A stretch of 12,381 nucleotides of DNA from Saprospiraceae bacterium. GTDB lineage: Bacteria; Bacteroidota; Bacteroidia; Chitinophagales; Saprospiraceae. Under the pieces are notes generated by a model that saw only the letters and a list, made by a program, of their open reading frames with translations, was not told the DNA's origin and made no database searches. Location of the stretch: positions 1 through 12,381 of the forward strand of contig JALVCY010000289.1 in NCBI GenBank assembly GCA_027009605.1, in the 5' to 3' direction. Both the position numbers and the translations under genes were made by a program. Position 1 is the first letter of the stretch, and each line of letters begins with the position of its first letter. Positions 1 through 6,198 of the stretch are shown one piece after another.

Positions 1-1
1 C

Positions 2-49
2 TTTTTCCTAAACCTTTACATCAATTTTCAGTTGGGTAAGCGGAGTTAA
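2..49 (+). CDS. 3' end of an upstream gene (partial), possible outer-membrane beta-strand C-terminus
   Basis: Reading from base 2, an open frame runs to a TAA stop at 47-49 and encodes 15 residues ending in LNLYINFQLGKRS. Polar and hydrophobic residues alternate (L-Y-I-N-F-Q-L), as in the last strand of an outer-membrane barrel, and a short basic tail follows. Almost the whole gene lies outside the window, so the product cannot be named. The frame was chosen because its residue pattern is protein-like and it stops shortly before the hairpin at 70-92. A chance open frame of this length remains possible. Confidence 0.35.
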   Translation, partial: FFLNLYINFQLGKRS

Positions 50-69
50 TTGCGCACCAATTCCCCGTA

Positions 70-92
70 GGGGCGAACCTTGTGTTCGCCCC
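70..92. repeat. Perfect 9-bp hairpin, REP-like intergenic palindrome
   Basis: GGGGCGAAC at 70-78 and GTTCGCCCC at 84-92 are exact reverse complements separated by the 5-base loop CTTGT. No T-run follows on either strand, so it is not a canonical intrinsic terminator. Short GTAGGGGCGA...TCGCCC palindromes are often dispersed in bacterial genomes, so I read this as a REP-type element between the upstream gene and lipA. It could also act as a weak transcription barrier or mRNA stabiliser. Confidence 0.6.
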
Positions 93-208
93 ATAACATC
101 ATAAGCCCCAAACAAAGTGCCCCCCCATACCCATCACATCAGATTTTGGCAATCTCCGACAAGACGCACGCACGTGAAAAAAACACGCTAAAAACAAGCA
201 AAAAGAAA

Positions 209-1060
209 ATGAAACAAGCAAAATCACAAAGAAAGCCATCCTGGCTAAAAGTCAAACTCCCCATCGGAAGCGACTACAAAAAAGTGCGGGATGTAGTCCA
301 AGACTTTAAGCTACATACTATTTGCGAAAGCGGATCTTGCCCCAATATCGGTGAATGCTGGGGAGCCGGCACTGCGACTTTCATGATTTTGGGCAATGTC
401 TGCACCCGTTCTTGCTCGTTTTGTGCCGTTAAAACCGGTCGTCCCCCCGAATACGATACCGAAGAGCCCCAACGCATTGCGCAAGCCATCCAAATCATGA
501 AGGTCAAACACGCCGTCATCACGTCCGTCAACCGGGATGAACTAAAAGACAAAGGTGCCGAAATATGGTACCAAACCGTCAAAGCCGTCAAAGAGCTTTC
601 GCCAAAAACGACCATCGAGACACTCATCCCCGACGTAAAAGCCCAATGGGATGCCTTGGCCAGAATGGTCGAAGGCAACCAAGAAATCGTCTCCCACAAT
701 ATGGAAACCGTCCAAAGATTGTCCAGACTCATCCGCCCACAAGCGAAATACGAGCGTAGTTTGGAGCAAATCAAACGCACCAAAGCACTCGGACGCAGAA
801 CTAAAAGCGGCATCATGGTCGGTTTAGGAGAGACCAAGGAAGATGTTTTTGCCCTGATGGACGACTTACGTCAAAATGATTGCGATATTTTAACGATTGG
901 GCAGTACTTGCAACCTACGAAGATGCATGTGGCCGTGGCTGAATTTGTCCACCCCGATGTCTTTGCAGAATACAAAGAAGTGGGTCTGAAGAAGGGATTT
1001 AAGTGGGTGGAGAGTGGGCCATTAGTGCGTTCTTCTTATCATGCAGAGCGGCAAGTCTAG
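209..1060 (+). CDS. lipA: Lipoyl synthase LipA (radical SAM)
   Basis: Lipoyl synthase inserts two sulfur atoms at C6 and C8 of octanoyl groups bound to lipoyl domains of 2-oxoacid dehydrogenases and the glycine cleavage H protein, using two 4Fe-4S clusters. The 283-residue product shows all the signatures. The auxiliary-cluster cysteines are C39, C44 and C50 (CX4CX5C). The radical SAM triad is C65, C69 and C72 (CX3CX2C). The C-terminal RSSYHAE at 274-280 supplies the serine ligand. The open frame extends upstream to a TTG at 80, but that would translate through the hairpin and a basic, non-conserved leader. The ATG at 209 gives a normal family length and starts just before the conserved PSWLKVKLP segment. 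queE follows after 6 bp, so the two are probably cotranscribed. The gene appears intact. Confidence 0.96.
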   Translation: MKQAKSQRKPSWLKVKLPIGSDYKKVRDVVQDFKLHTICESGSCPNIGECWGAGTATFMILGNVCTRSCSFCAVKTGRPPEYDTEEPQRIAQAIQIMKVKHAVITSVNRDELKDKGAEIWYQTVKAVKELSPKTTIETLIPDVKAQWDALARMVEGNQEIVSHNMETVQRLSRLIRPQAKYERSLEQIKRTKALGRRTKSGIMVGLGETKEDVFALMDDLRQNDCDILTIGQYLQPTKMHVAVAEFVHPDVFAEYKEVGLKKGFKWVESGPLVRSSYHAERQV

Positions 1061-1066
1061 GCAAGT

Positions 1067-1696
1067 ATGGCCACCTACAAAATCAAAGAAATATTCTACA
1101 CGCTTCAAGGCGAAGGCTTCCATGCCGGTCGTCCGGCGGTTTTTGTCCGCTTTTCGGGGTGCAATCTTTGGTCCGGGCGAGAAGAAGACCGTAAAAAAGC
1201 TATTTGCCGATTTTGTGATACCGACTTCACCGGCACGGATGGTCAAAATGGGGGAACTTACTCCGCATCCCAACTTATCACCCAAATAAAAGCACTTTGG
1301 CCGGATGATAGCCAAACCTTTATAGTCTGCACCGGCGGTGAGCCCCTACTTCAGTTGGATCAACCATTAGTCGATGCCTTCCGGCAAAATAATATCTACA
1401 TTGCCGTTGAGACCAATGGCACGAAACCAGCCCCCAAAGGAATTGATTGGATTTGCGTAAGCCCCAAAGCAAATACCACGCTCCTTTTGACGAAAGGCCA
1501 AGAGTTGAAATTGGTGTTTCCACAAAAAGGGCTTCAGCCGGGTGATTTAGACCATTTAGATTTCGAGCATTTTTTCTTGCAGCCGATGGACGGACACTGG
1601 ATCAAAGCTCATACCCACGAATCCATTCTTTACTGTCTGGCACATCCTAAATGGAAGCTTTCTGTGCAATTGCATAAGATTTTGGGGATTGAGTGA
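1067..1696 (+). CDS. queE: 7-carboxy-7-deazaguanine synthase QueE (radical SAM)
   Basis: QueE is a radical SAM enzyme that ring-contracts 6-carboxytetrahydropterin to 7-carboxy-7-deazaguanine on the way to preQ0, preQ1 and queuosine in tRNA. The 209-residue product begins with the typical FYTLQGEG substrate/SAM-binding opening (residues 10-17), then RFSGCNLW. Its cluster cysteines are C32, C47 and C50, giving CX14CX2C instead of the usual CX3CX2C. This expanded motif is known from one QueE clade, exemplified by Burkholderia multivorans. TGGEPLL further on is the radical SAM GGE motif, and the end LSVQLHKILGIE is typical of the family. The ATG lies 6 bp after the lipA stop, suggesting translational coupling. 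No other queuosine gene is visible in the window. Confidence 0.95.
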   Translation: MATYKIKEIFYTLQGEGFHAGRPAVFVRFSGCNLWSGREEDRKKAICRFCDTDFTGTDGQNGGTYSASQLITQIKALWPDDSQTFIVCTGGEPLLQLDQPLVDAFRQNNIYIAVETNGTKPAPKGIDWICVSPKANTTLLLTKGQELKLVFPQKGLQPGDLDHLDFEHFFLQPMDGHWIKAHTHESILYCLAHPKWKLSVQLHKILGIE

Positions 1697-1785
1697 TGGG
1701 TGTATCTGGTTGGACACAAGTCCCGCTATACCGCTACACCGTTCATTGCCTTTGGCGTTCAAATTGTGCTTCGCACGTTCAATTT

Positions 1786-1811
1786 TTTTCGTGTTTTTCG
1801 TGGTTTTCGTG
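1786..1811. repeat. Three 9-bp-period TTTTCGTG repeats
   Basis: TTTTCGTG occurs at 1786-1793, 1795-1802 and 1804-1811, each start exactly 9 bp after the previous one. The array is noncoding, lies about 90 bp past queE and resembles low-complexity intergenic sequence. No function is apparent. Confidence 0.7.
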
Positions 1812-1999
1812 GTTTGAAAACTTGTGTCTTTTGTGGATGCTGATTTTCAAAATTCACCAAAAGGCAAACGTTCAACAGAACAACTCAAATAACATTCCGC
1901 AAGGCTAACGCTAATTTTGGAAATCGCCCTAAGCATCTCCTGTTACTGATAGCTCCCGATTCCAACCTAAAGCCAATCTCAACCGATGAAAGTATGAAA

Positions 2000-2051
2000 T
2001 TTTGGGGTATAACCGAAAATTTAGTACAAATATTTGGAGTATAATCGAAAA
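2000..2051. promoter_or_regulatory. Two tandem operator-like quasi-palindromes, 32 bp apart
   Basis: TTTTGGGGTATAACCGAAAA (2000-2019) and ATTTGGAGTATAATCGAAAA (2032-2051) are near-identical direct repeats with a 32-bp period, close to three helical turns. Each is also an imperfect palindrome about a central TATA: 16 of 20 positions are symmetric in the first and 14 of 20 in the second. This is the form expected for two dimer-binding sites on one DNA face. The nearest downstream gene is the ATPase starting at 2272. No promoter element was recognised immediately beside them, so target and regulator are unknown. Confidence 0.35.
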
Positions 2052-2201
2052 ATTCATCGTTTTTGGGATAGGAAATACTAGAACCACCTATTAGCAGAAA
2101 AGCCTTCTCCAACCAATATCCCAAAGCATCTACCCAAGTCATCACCCCCGTCAACTTTTGGCCTTTCTTAAAGGTCTAAATGGCGAGAAGGGACTATTTT
2201 A

Positions 2202-2268
2202 GCTTATTTTGTATAGTGTATTGTACAAAAATTGCCTATATTTGCGCAATACACTATACAAAATAAGC
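2202..2268 (+). promoter_or_regulatory. Perfect 22-bp inverted repeat flanking a -7 promoter element
   Basis: The arms at 2202-2223 and 2247-2268 are exact 22-bp reverse complements with a 23-bp spacer. The left arm begins GCTTATTTTGTATAGTG. Inside the spacer, TATATTTG at 2237-2244 matches the Bacteroidota -7 consensus TAnnTTTG. Transcription would then start near 2250, within the right arm, 20-odd bases before the ATG at 2272. No clear -33 TTTG lies at the usual distance. The geometry suggests an operator occluding the promoter, probably for autoregulation or for a dedicated repressor. A hairpin in the mRNA would need a start further upstream. Confidence 0.6.
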
Positions 2269-2271
2269 ACA

Positions 2272-3435
2272 ATGGATGCAATACTTCAAACCTACAAGCG
2301 AATACTTGCAGCCACGCCAATGGCTAAAAAGCGATATCTATTTGACCAGATTAATTGGAACAACCGGCTCATTGGTATCACCGGGCAAAGGGGAACAGGA
2401 AAAAGTACGCTTCTTTTGCAAAGAATCAAATCTAGTGACAACCCCGATGCCTACTTGTATGTTTCTGCGGATAGTTTATTCATTTATCGACATACATTAT
2501 TTGAAATTGCTTTGAGCCATAGAAATATGGGTGGTCAATATTTATTTATTGATGAAGTCCACCGGTATCCTAGTTGGTCTGCAGAGATAAAGCATATTTA
2601 CGACACGATACCAGAGATAAATATTGTCTTTACTGGAAGTTCTATTTTAGATATTATGAAAGGCTATGCCGATTTGAGTAGAAGGGCTATTCATTATGTT
2701 CTATCAGGACTTTCCTTCCGGGAATATTTATTTTTTGAAACAGATGCACATCTTCCTTCTTACTCCATAGAAGAAATCATTTCACAGAAAATCAAATTAG
2801 AGATTGATAAACCTTTGTTTCACTTTAAGAACTATCTTCAAAAGGGCTTTTTTCCATTCTACACAGAAGATGACTATGATTTAAGGTTGCTTAGTATTGT
2901 AAATACTGTCCTTGAAGTGGATTTAATTCAATACTTGGAATTTCGTCCGGCGACCATCGCAAAGCTCAAGAAGCTACTACAAATTATATCAGAGTCTGTT
3001 CCATTCAAACCAAATATCAAAAAAATAGCAGAATTGACTAGTATTTCTAGAGCTCTTTTATTCCATTATTTACAGTACTTAGAAAAAGCTGGATTAATCC
3101 TACTGGTTGGCGCTTCCACAAAGGGCATCCAAGGTTTGAGCAAACCTGAAAAAATCTATATCAACAATCCTAACCTTTGCTATGCTTTTGGCAACCAAAG
3201 TACAAATATTGGCAATATCCGAGAAACTTTCTTTGCCAATCAACTCAAGCAATACACCGTCACCATCCCACCTAAAGGTGACTTTAAAGTAAATGACTAC
3301 ATCTTCGAAATTGGTGGAAAACACAAAACGGCAAAACAAATTCAGGGTATCGCCAATGCCTTTTTAGTGAAGGATGACATTGAGTTTGGCACTCAAAAAA
3401 CGATTCCTCTATGGCATTTTGGATTTTTGTATTGA
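2272..3435 (+). CDS. AAA_14/DUF4143-type P-loop ATPase
   Basis: The 387-residue product is an ATPase of the AAA_14 kind with a DUF4143-like C-terminal half. It shows Walker A GQRGTGKST at 38-46, Walker B YLFIDEVHRY at 90-99 (D94, E95), a sensor-1-like IVFTGSS at 118-124 and an arginine pair at 137-138. The middle region is helical and resembles a winged helix (about 250-300). Near the C-terminus D337, E346 and K350/K352 in GDF...YIFEIGGKHK have the spacing of the degenerate PD-(D/E)XK-like fold seen in this family. Cellular roles of these ATPases are mostly unknown. The frame extends upstream to a TTG at 2209, but the ATG at 2272 sits just after the inverted repeat and the -7 element, so I prefer it. 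The gene is solitary and looks intact. Confidence 0.88.
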   Translation: MDAILQTYKRILAATPMAKKRYLFDQINWNNRLIGITGQRGTGKSTLLLQRIKSSDNPDAYLYVSADSLFIYRHTLFEIALSHRNMGGQYLFIDEVHRYPSWSAEIKHIYDTIPEINIVFTGSSILDIMKGYADLSRRAIHYVLSGLSFREYLFFETDAHLPSYSIEEIISQKIKLEIDKPLFHFKNYLQKGFFPFYTEDDYDLRLLSIVNTVLEVDLIQYLEFRPATIAKLKKLLQIISESVPFKPNIKKIAELTSISRALLFHYLQYLEKAGLILLVGASTKGIQGLSKPEKIYINNPNLCYAFGNQSTNIGNIRETFFANQLKQYTVTIPPKGDFKVNDYIFEIGGKHKTAKQIQGIANAFLVKDDIEFGTQKTIPLWHFGFLY

Positions 3436-3536
3436 TAATCCCACCAAAAATTGCCTTTTCTTCACTTGGGGCTAATGATTTACACTCCGAAGGCAGTGCC
3501 TGTGGTTTTTGTTTTTGAAGTATCTTTACCATATAC

Positions 3537-3700
3537 GTAACTATTTAGGTATCCCTATTTTTAGGCAGAAAATAGGCATTTTTGTTCATGTTGAAGCCCT
3601 ATTTTTTGATGCGTAGCTCGGCTACGTGAAAAAAATAGGGCAAAAACAGGTGCAAAAAGGGCATTTTGTGGCAAAAATCTGCGGCTACCTAAATAGTTAC
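3537..3700. mobile_element. Foldback MITE with IS66-like ends and 8-bp target duplication
   Basis: GTAACTATTTAGGTA at 3537-3551 and its exact reverse complement at 3686-3700 bound a 164-bp element. CCATATAC lies directly outside both ends (3529-3536 and 3701-3708), a perfect 8-bp direct repeat consistent with target-site duplication. Ends beginning GTAA with 8-bp duplications are characteristic of the IS66 transposase family. The interior is an imperfect palindrome. Its core hairpin at 3596-3641 (stem GCCCTATTTTTT with an inner CGTAGC/GCTACG stem) is centred within a base of the element's midpoint. No transposase is encoded, so movement would depend on a partner elsewhere. It separates the ATPase gene from the small membrane protein gene. 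Confidence 0.8.
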
Positions 3701-3775
3701 CCATATACAAGATAAAATTTTGTGGTCATAAGAGCAAACCACGGTGCAGACACAACACGACAAAATCCTAAAAAG

Positions 3776-4342
3776 ATGAAAAATATCCTAAAAAACACCT
3801 GGATTACCTACCAAATAATGCTAGCATTAACCATAATATCCTTGACTATCTTTTTTATTTTCATATTTGGGGATTGGACATTTACCAATGATAAAATTGA
3901 TAGTGCACTTTTGCTTTTTTGTACTCTTACTTTTCCTTTAGGCTTTCTCTTAGTATTTAAAAAGAGAGTAACAAAAATAGTGATTTATATATTTATTCTT
4001 CTTTTAACGATAGTAGTGGAAAACTTATTAATAAATGACGAGGGTCGAATAGTGTATTTTAAGGATGGGATTAAGATAAAGGAAAATGTTTTCGGATGGA
4101 TAGATGCATTTTCTGTTTTCTATGTTTTTCGGCAATCTGAGAAATATCCGTTCCTTGAAAAAAAGAATCCTAATCCTTACGGTTCAAATTATTGCTACTA
4201 CTTTGATAAACATAAAGTTGATTTTATCGATTCCTGCTGTGTCGAAGTTCGTTATTTTGTCGATGGTGTATGGGAAGAGCAAATTGATACGCTTAATACT
4301 TGGCAATACACCACGCCTCGTCGGCTTAGACACTTCAAATAA
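3776..4342 (+). CDS. Small membrane protein of unknown function
   Basis: I do not recognise this 188-residue protein. Its N-terminal half has three hydrophobic segments at about 12-32, 44-61 and 66-84, separated by short polar or basic turns (KKR at 62-64), which indicates an inner-membrane protein. The remaining 100 or so residues are soluble, rich in aromatic residues, and contain C140, C154 and C155. The extended, beta-like pattern (RIVYFKDGIKIKENVFGW, then VEVRYFVDGVWEEQIDTL) suggests a small beta domain. The frame could extend to a GTG at 3722, but the ATG at 3776 leads directly into the first membrane helix. The gene lies just downstream of the MITE and converges with the antitoxin-like gene, ending 40 bp from it. 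No promoter could be assigned. Confidence 0.65.
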   Translation: MKNILKNTWITYQIMLALTIISLTIFFIFIFGDWTFTNDKIDSALLLFCTLTFPLGFLLVFKKRVTKIVIYIFILLLTIVVENLLINDEGRIVYFKDGIKIKENVFGWIDAFSVFYVFRQSEKYPFLEKKNPNPYGSNYCYYFDKHKVDFIDSCCVEVRYFVDGVWEEQIDTLNTWQYTTPRRLRHFK

Positions 4343-4382
4343 AATCTCCGCTCCCGTCATCATGTACCTGGGAATCGAATCA

Positions 4383-4649
4383 TCAAGAAAATGAGTGCGG
4401 TATCTGTATAATCGGCTCTCCCAGTTCCGCTTCCAATTTAGCGAGCGATTTTAAGGTAAAATTATGTTCTCCGTTGAGCCATTTACTAATTTCAGAAGGG
4501 TTCATTCCTTCGGCTAATTGTTTCTTCGGAATGCCCTTCTTCTCCATCAATTCATGCACCCGAACAACAATATCCCCATGCATCTTGACAAAGATTCTCA
4601 CTTCTAGCGGTGTATTATCTAGTATTCTTTGGGCTATCTGGCTTCTCAT
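4383..4649 (-). CDS. HigA-like XRE-family antitoxin/transcriptional regulator (orphan)
   Basis: The 88-residue product carries a helix-turn-helix of the Cro/C1 (XRE) type at about 28-72. Its core KKQLAEGMNPSEISKWLNG is typical, followed by EHNFTLKSLAKLEAELGEPI, as in HigA-like antitoxins. Such proteins normally bind their own promoter and neutralise a HigB RNase encoded just upstream. Here the roughly 130 bp upstream on the minus strand contain no toxin-sized frame. They hold an inverted-repeat remnant instead (4686-4767). It is therefore an orphan antitoxin or a stand-alone regulator. It could be the third gene of the minus-strand cluster transcribed from near 6240, or have its own promoter. 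It may regulate the neighbouring genes, but the sequence does not show this. Confidence 0.82.
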   Translation of the reverse strand: MRSQIAQRILDNTPLEVRIFVKMHGDIVVRVHELMEKKGIPKKQLAEGMNPSEISKWLNGEHNFTLKSLAKLEAELGEPIIQIPHSFS

Positions 4650-4685
4650 AATTCGTGGATTAAAGGATTATTTCTTCTGAATGGG

Positions 4686-4767
4686 GAGCTTACTCCGAAA
4701 AGTAGGACATGGAGTTGGCGCTTGGTTATGCAAAATCTTGCCTGTTTTGACTTTTCGGAGCAGGCTC
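4686..4767. repeat. 18-bp imperfect inverted repeat, possible IS3-like end remnant
   Basis: GAGCTTACTCCGAAAAGT at 4686-4703 and ACTTTTCGGAGCAGGCTC at 4750-4767 are inverted copies matching at 16 of 18 positions, enclosing 46 bp. Past the match, AGGACA on the left and AAAACA on the right (read inward) recall the AGTTRGACA-like ends of some IS3-family elements. No convincing target duplication flanks it. I read it as a pair of decayed transposon ends or a tiny MITE. A bidirectional terminator seems less likely because of the long loop and absent T-tract. Confidence 0.45.
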
Positions 4768-4783
4768 AATGTTCCCACAATAT

Positions 4784-5755
4784 CTAATTACCCCCCACCT
4801 TAGACCGAATAGCCTGCCACAATTGCCAAAATGGAGCCAGCACTCTATCCTGCCATGAATTAAACTTAATTTTGGGTTCTTCCCTTTTTCCGGTCTGCTT
4901 TTCAAGTATTGACTGAACCCGCTTATAGATACTTATGGCATCAAAATCGGGATAAATGTTCAGCCACTCCCCATTATATTTTTTAGCAATAAATACCCCA
5001 TTCTCCAACACAATACGCTCCACTCTTTTCAGAAAGGAAGCATCCTGATGTATTTCGTTACAACCAAACCATGTTTGCAACAAATGCCACAACCCTTGCC
5101 GGGCTCGATAATCGGTATAATCCTGAACTCTCTTGGCCAAAACATTCAAATAACCACTTAAATTATAGGCAATCCAGCCAAAGTGCTGCTGAATGGTCTC
5201 AGAAGTTGCGCAATTTCTTTTTATGGCTCCATAGTAATTTCTTATTAACGCCAAATGCTCACCTATAATAAGGAGCTTTCGTGTTTTTAAATAATGAGCA
5301 ATCGCCTTATACTCCCAAACAATAGATTCCCGTGGCCCAATAACTTCTAACTCATTTAACAAACCAAATGCATTATCATACTCTCCGGTTTCCATGTACA
5401 TATTTATACGAAACAGTAAGCCTCTAAATTTATCACTTTCAGCTGGAGCTACTGTCTTAAACTCCGATATATTGGGATTTTCAAGTTTAAAGAAGTACTT
5501 TTTTCCACATTCTTGGCAAACAACTTGAGCCCCGATTTCACTGACTTCATTTTTAGCATTACAATCTGGGCAATAGGGCACAGTGTAAGATGCCTTCCAC
5601 TCCTTTGCCCCTTCAAAAACAACCATATCCCCCAGAATGGTTCGATTGTCAATATTAATGTCCCGACCGGCAGCATTCTCACCACCTTCGACGGTTTGAC
5701 TGGAAGTCATCTTTACAGATTCAACCTTTTCGGTTGACTTGGATTTTTGCGTCAT
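4784..5755 (-). CDS. Zinc-ribbon/TPR-like protein with N-terminal AAGRDINI motif
   Basis: No named family was recognised for this 323-residue protein. It starts with a polar, Ser/Thr/Lys-rich stretch, then GGENAAGRDINIDNRTI at about 24-40, a beta-prone segment containing the AAGRD[I/L]NI motif shared with the upstream gene. A zinc ribbon follows, with C62-x2-C65 and C80-x2-C83. Residues 105 to the end look alpha-helical. RINMYMETGEYDNAFGLLNEL (116-136) resembles a tetratricopeptide unit, and the C-terminus has a Trp-rich helix (QDRVLAPFWQLWQAIRSKV). No catalytic motif is visible, so an adaptor, scaffold or sensor role is inferred. Translation from M16 would keep all features. It lies 17 bp downstream of the 141-residue gene on the same strand, so the two probably form an operon and interact. 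Confidence 0.75.
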   Translation of the reverse strand: MTQKSKSTEKVESVKMTSSQTVEGGENAAGRDINIDNRTILGDMVVFEGAKEWKASYTVPYCPDCNAKNEVSEIGAQVVCQECGKKYFFKLENPNISEFKTVAPAESDKFRGLLFRINMYMETGEYDNAFGLLNELEVIGPRESIVWEYKAIAHYLKTRKLLIIGEHLALIRNYYGAIKRNCATSETIQQHFGWIAYNLSGYLNVLAKRVQDYTDYRARQGLWHLLQTWFGCNEIHQDASFLKRVERIVLENGVFIAKKYNGEWLNIYPDFDAISIYKRVQSILEKQTGKREEPKIKFNSWQDRVLAPFWQLWQAIRSKVGGN

Positions 5756-5772
5756 TTGCCGTTGGATTTATG

Positions 5773-6198
5773 CTATTTCTTAATATTCAAATCTCTTCCG
5801 GCTGCATACTTGCCTTTCACGACACTTATCGTACTTCCAGTATTATTCGAAACAACGACATTATCATTTCCGGTTACAATTGTTTTAGAACCACCCTGTT
5901 CTGTCAATTGATCACAAAGTTTTTTAATTTTCATCACCTGCTCTTCAGGCAAAGCCGAAAGCTTTTTATGTATATCCTTTTCTACGACAGGTGCCAGTTC
6001 TATATAATCATTAAATGTCTCCTTCTTTTCATCAGAATACTCTTCAATAAAGATTGGCTTAGCCCATTCCCATAATTCCAGAAGGGAATTATTAGACGCT
6101 TCTTTTATTTCGTCTCCAATTTGGCTGATTGCTTTATTTTTCTTTAAGAATGGCAAAAGGAACTCAGTGGCCATTTTTGCAATTGTAGAAATGTCCAT
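5773..6198 (-). CDS. Small protein with hydrophobic N-terminus and C-terminal AAGRDLNI motif
   Basis: I do not recognise a named domain in these 141 residues. The N-terminus (1-20, MDISTIAKMATEFLLPFLKK) is an amphipathic or membrane-associating helix. The middle is helical, including LLELWEWAKPIFIEE at 39-53 and an acidic/lysine-rich helix to about 100. The last 40 residues switch to a Gly/Asn/Val-rich, beta-prone run (TGNDNVVVSNNTGSTISVV, 109-127) and end in YAAGRDLNIKK. The tail resembles the short polymerising or pairing segments that couple small proteins to partners in bacterial conflict systems, but that is inference. The same motif lies near the N-terminus of the next gene product. It is the promoter-proximal gene of the minus-strand pair and divergent from the giant NTPase gene. 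The ATG at 6198 overlaps an inverted-repeat arm. Confidence 0.75.
   Translation of the reverse strand: MDISTIAKMATEFLLPFLKKNKAISQIGDEIKEASNNSLLELWEWAKPIFIEEYSDEKKETFNDYIELAPVVEKDIHKKLSALPEEQVMKIKKLCDQLTEQGGSKTIVTGNDNVVVSNNTGSTISVVKGKYAAGRDLNIKK

Larger units (their letters stand above)
1697..2201. other. Long intergenic region without a convincing gene
   Basis: This roughly 500-bp AT-rich stretch separates the lipA-queE pair from the ATPase gene. Open frames here (for example 71 codons on plus from 1693 and 89 codons on minus from 2154) lack recognisable domains, and one runs through the simple repeat at 1786-1811. The stretch holds that repeat, a small GTGC-TTC-GCAC hairpin near 1766-1776, and two operator-like quasi-palindromes at 2000-2051. 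The shift to AT-rich DNA starts here. Confidence 0.6.

Noticed and set aside
80..208. N-terminal extension of LipA from a TTG at 80
   Set aside because: It would translate through the perfect hairpin and a low-complexity basic stretch. The ATG at 209 gives the normal family length.
1693..1908. 71-codon plus-strand frame after queE
   Set aside because: It overlaps the queE stop, starts with GTG, runs through the TTTTCGTG repeat and shows no domain-like pattern.
1885..2154. 89-codon minus-strand frame in the 1697-2201 spacer
   Set aside because: No recognisable domain or promoter was seen, and part of the frame is simply the tandem operator-like repeats.
3596..3641. Hairpin as an intrinsic terminator of the ATPase gene
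   Set aside because: It lacks a following T-run on either strand, is about 160 bp past the stop and is centred inside the MITE, which explains it better.
3529..3708. CRISPR-like or attC-like structure
   Set aside because: There is only one palindromic unit, with no regularly spaced repeats or integrase sites. The ends and duplication fit a MITE.
4650..4783. HigB toxin remnant overlapping the antitoxin start
   Set aside because: The only frame that overlaps the ATG (ending TTATGA) has no start codon, begins after a nearby stop and shows no HigB motif.
5734..6075. 113-codon plus-strand frame
   Set aside because: It is antisense to the 141-residue gene, which has better protein character and a partner in the same operon.
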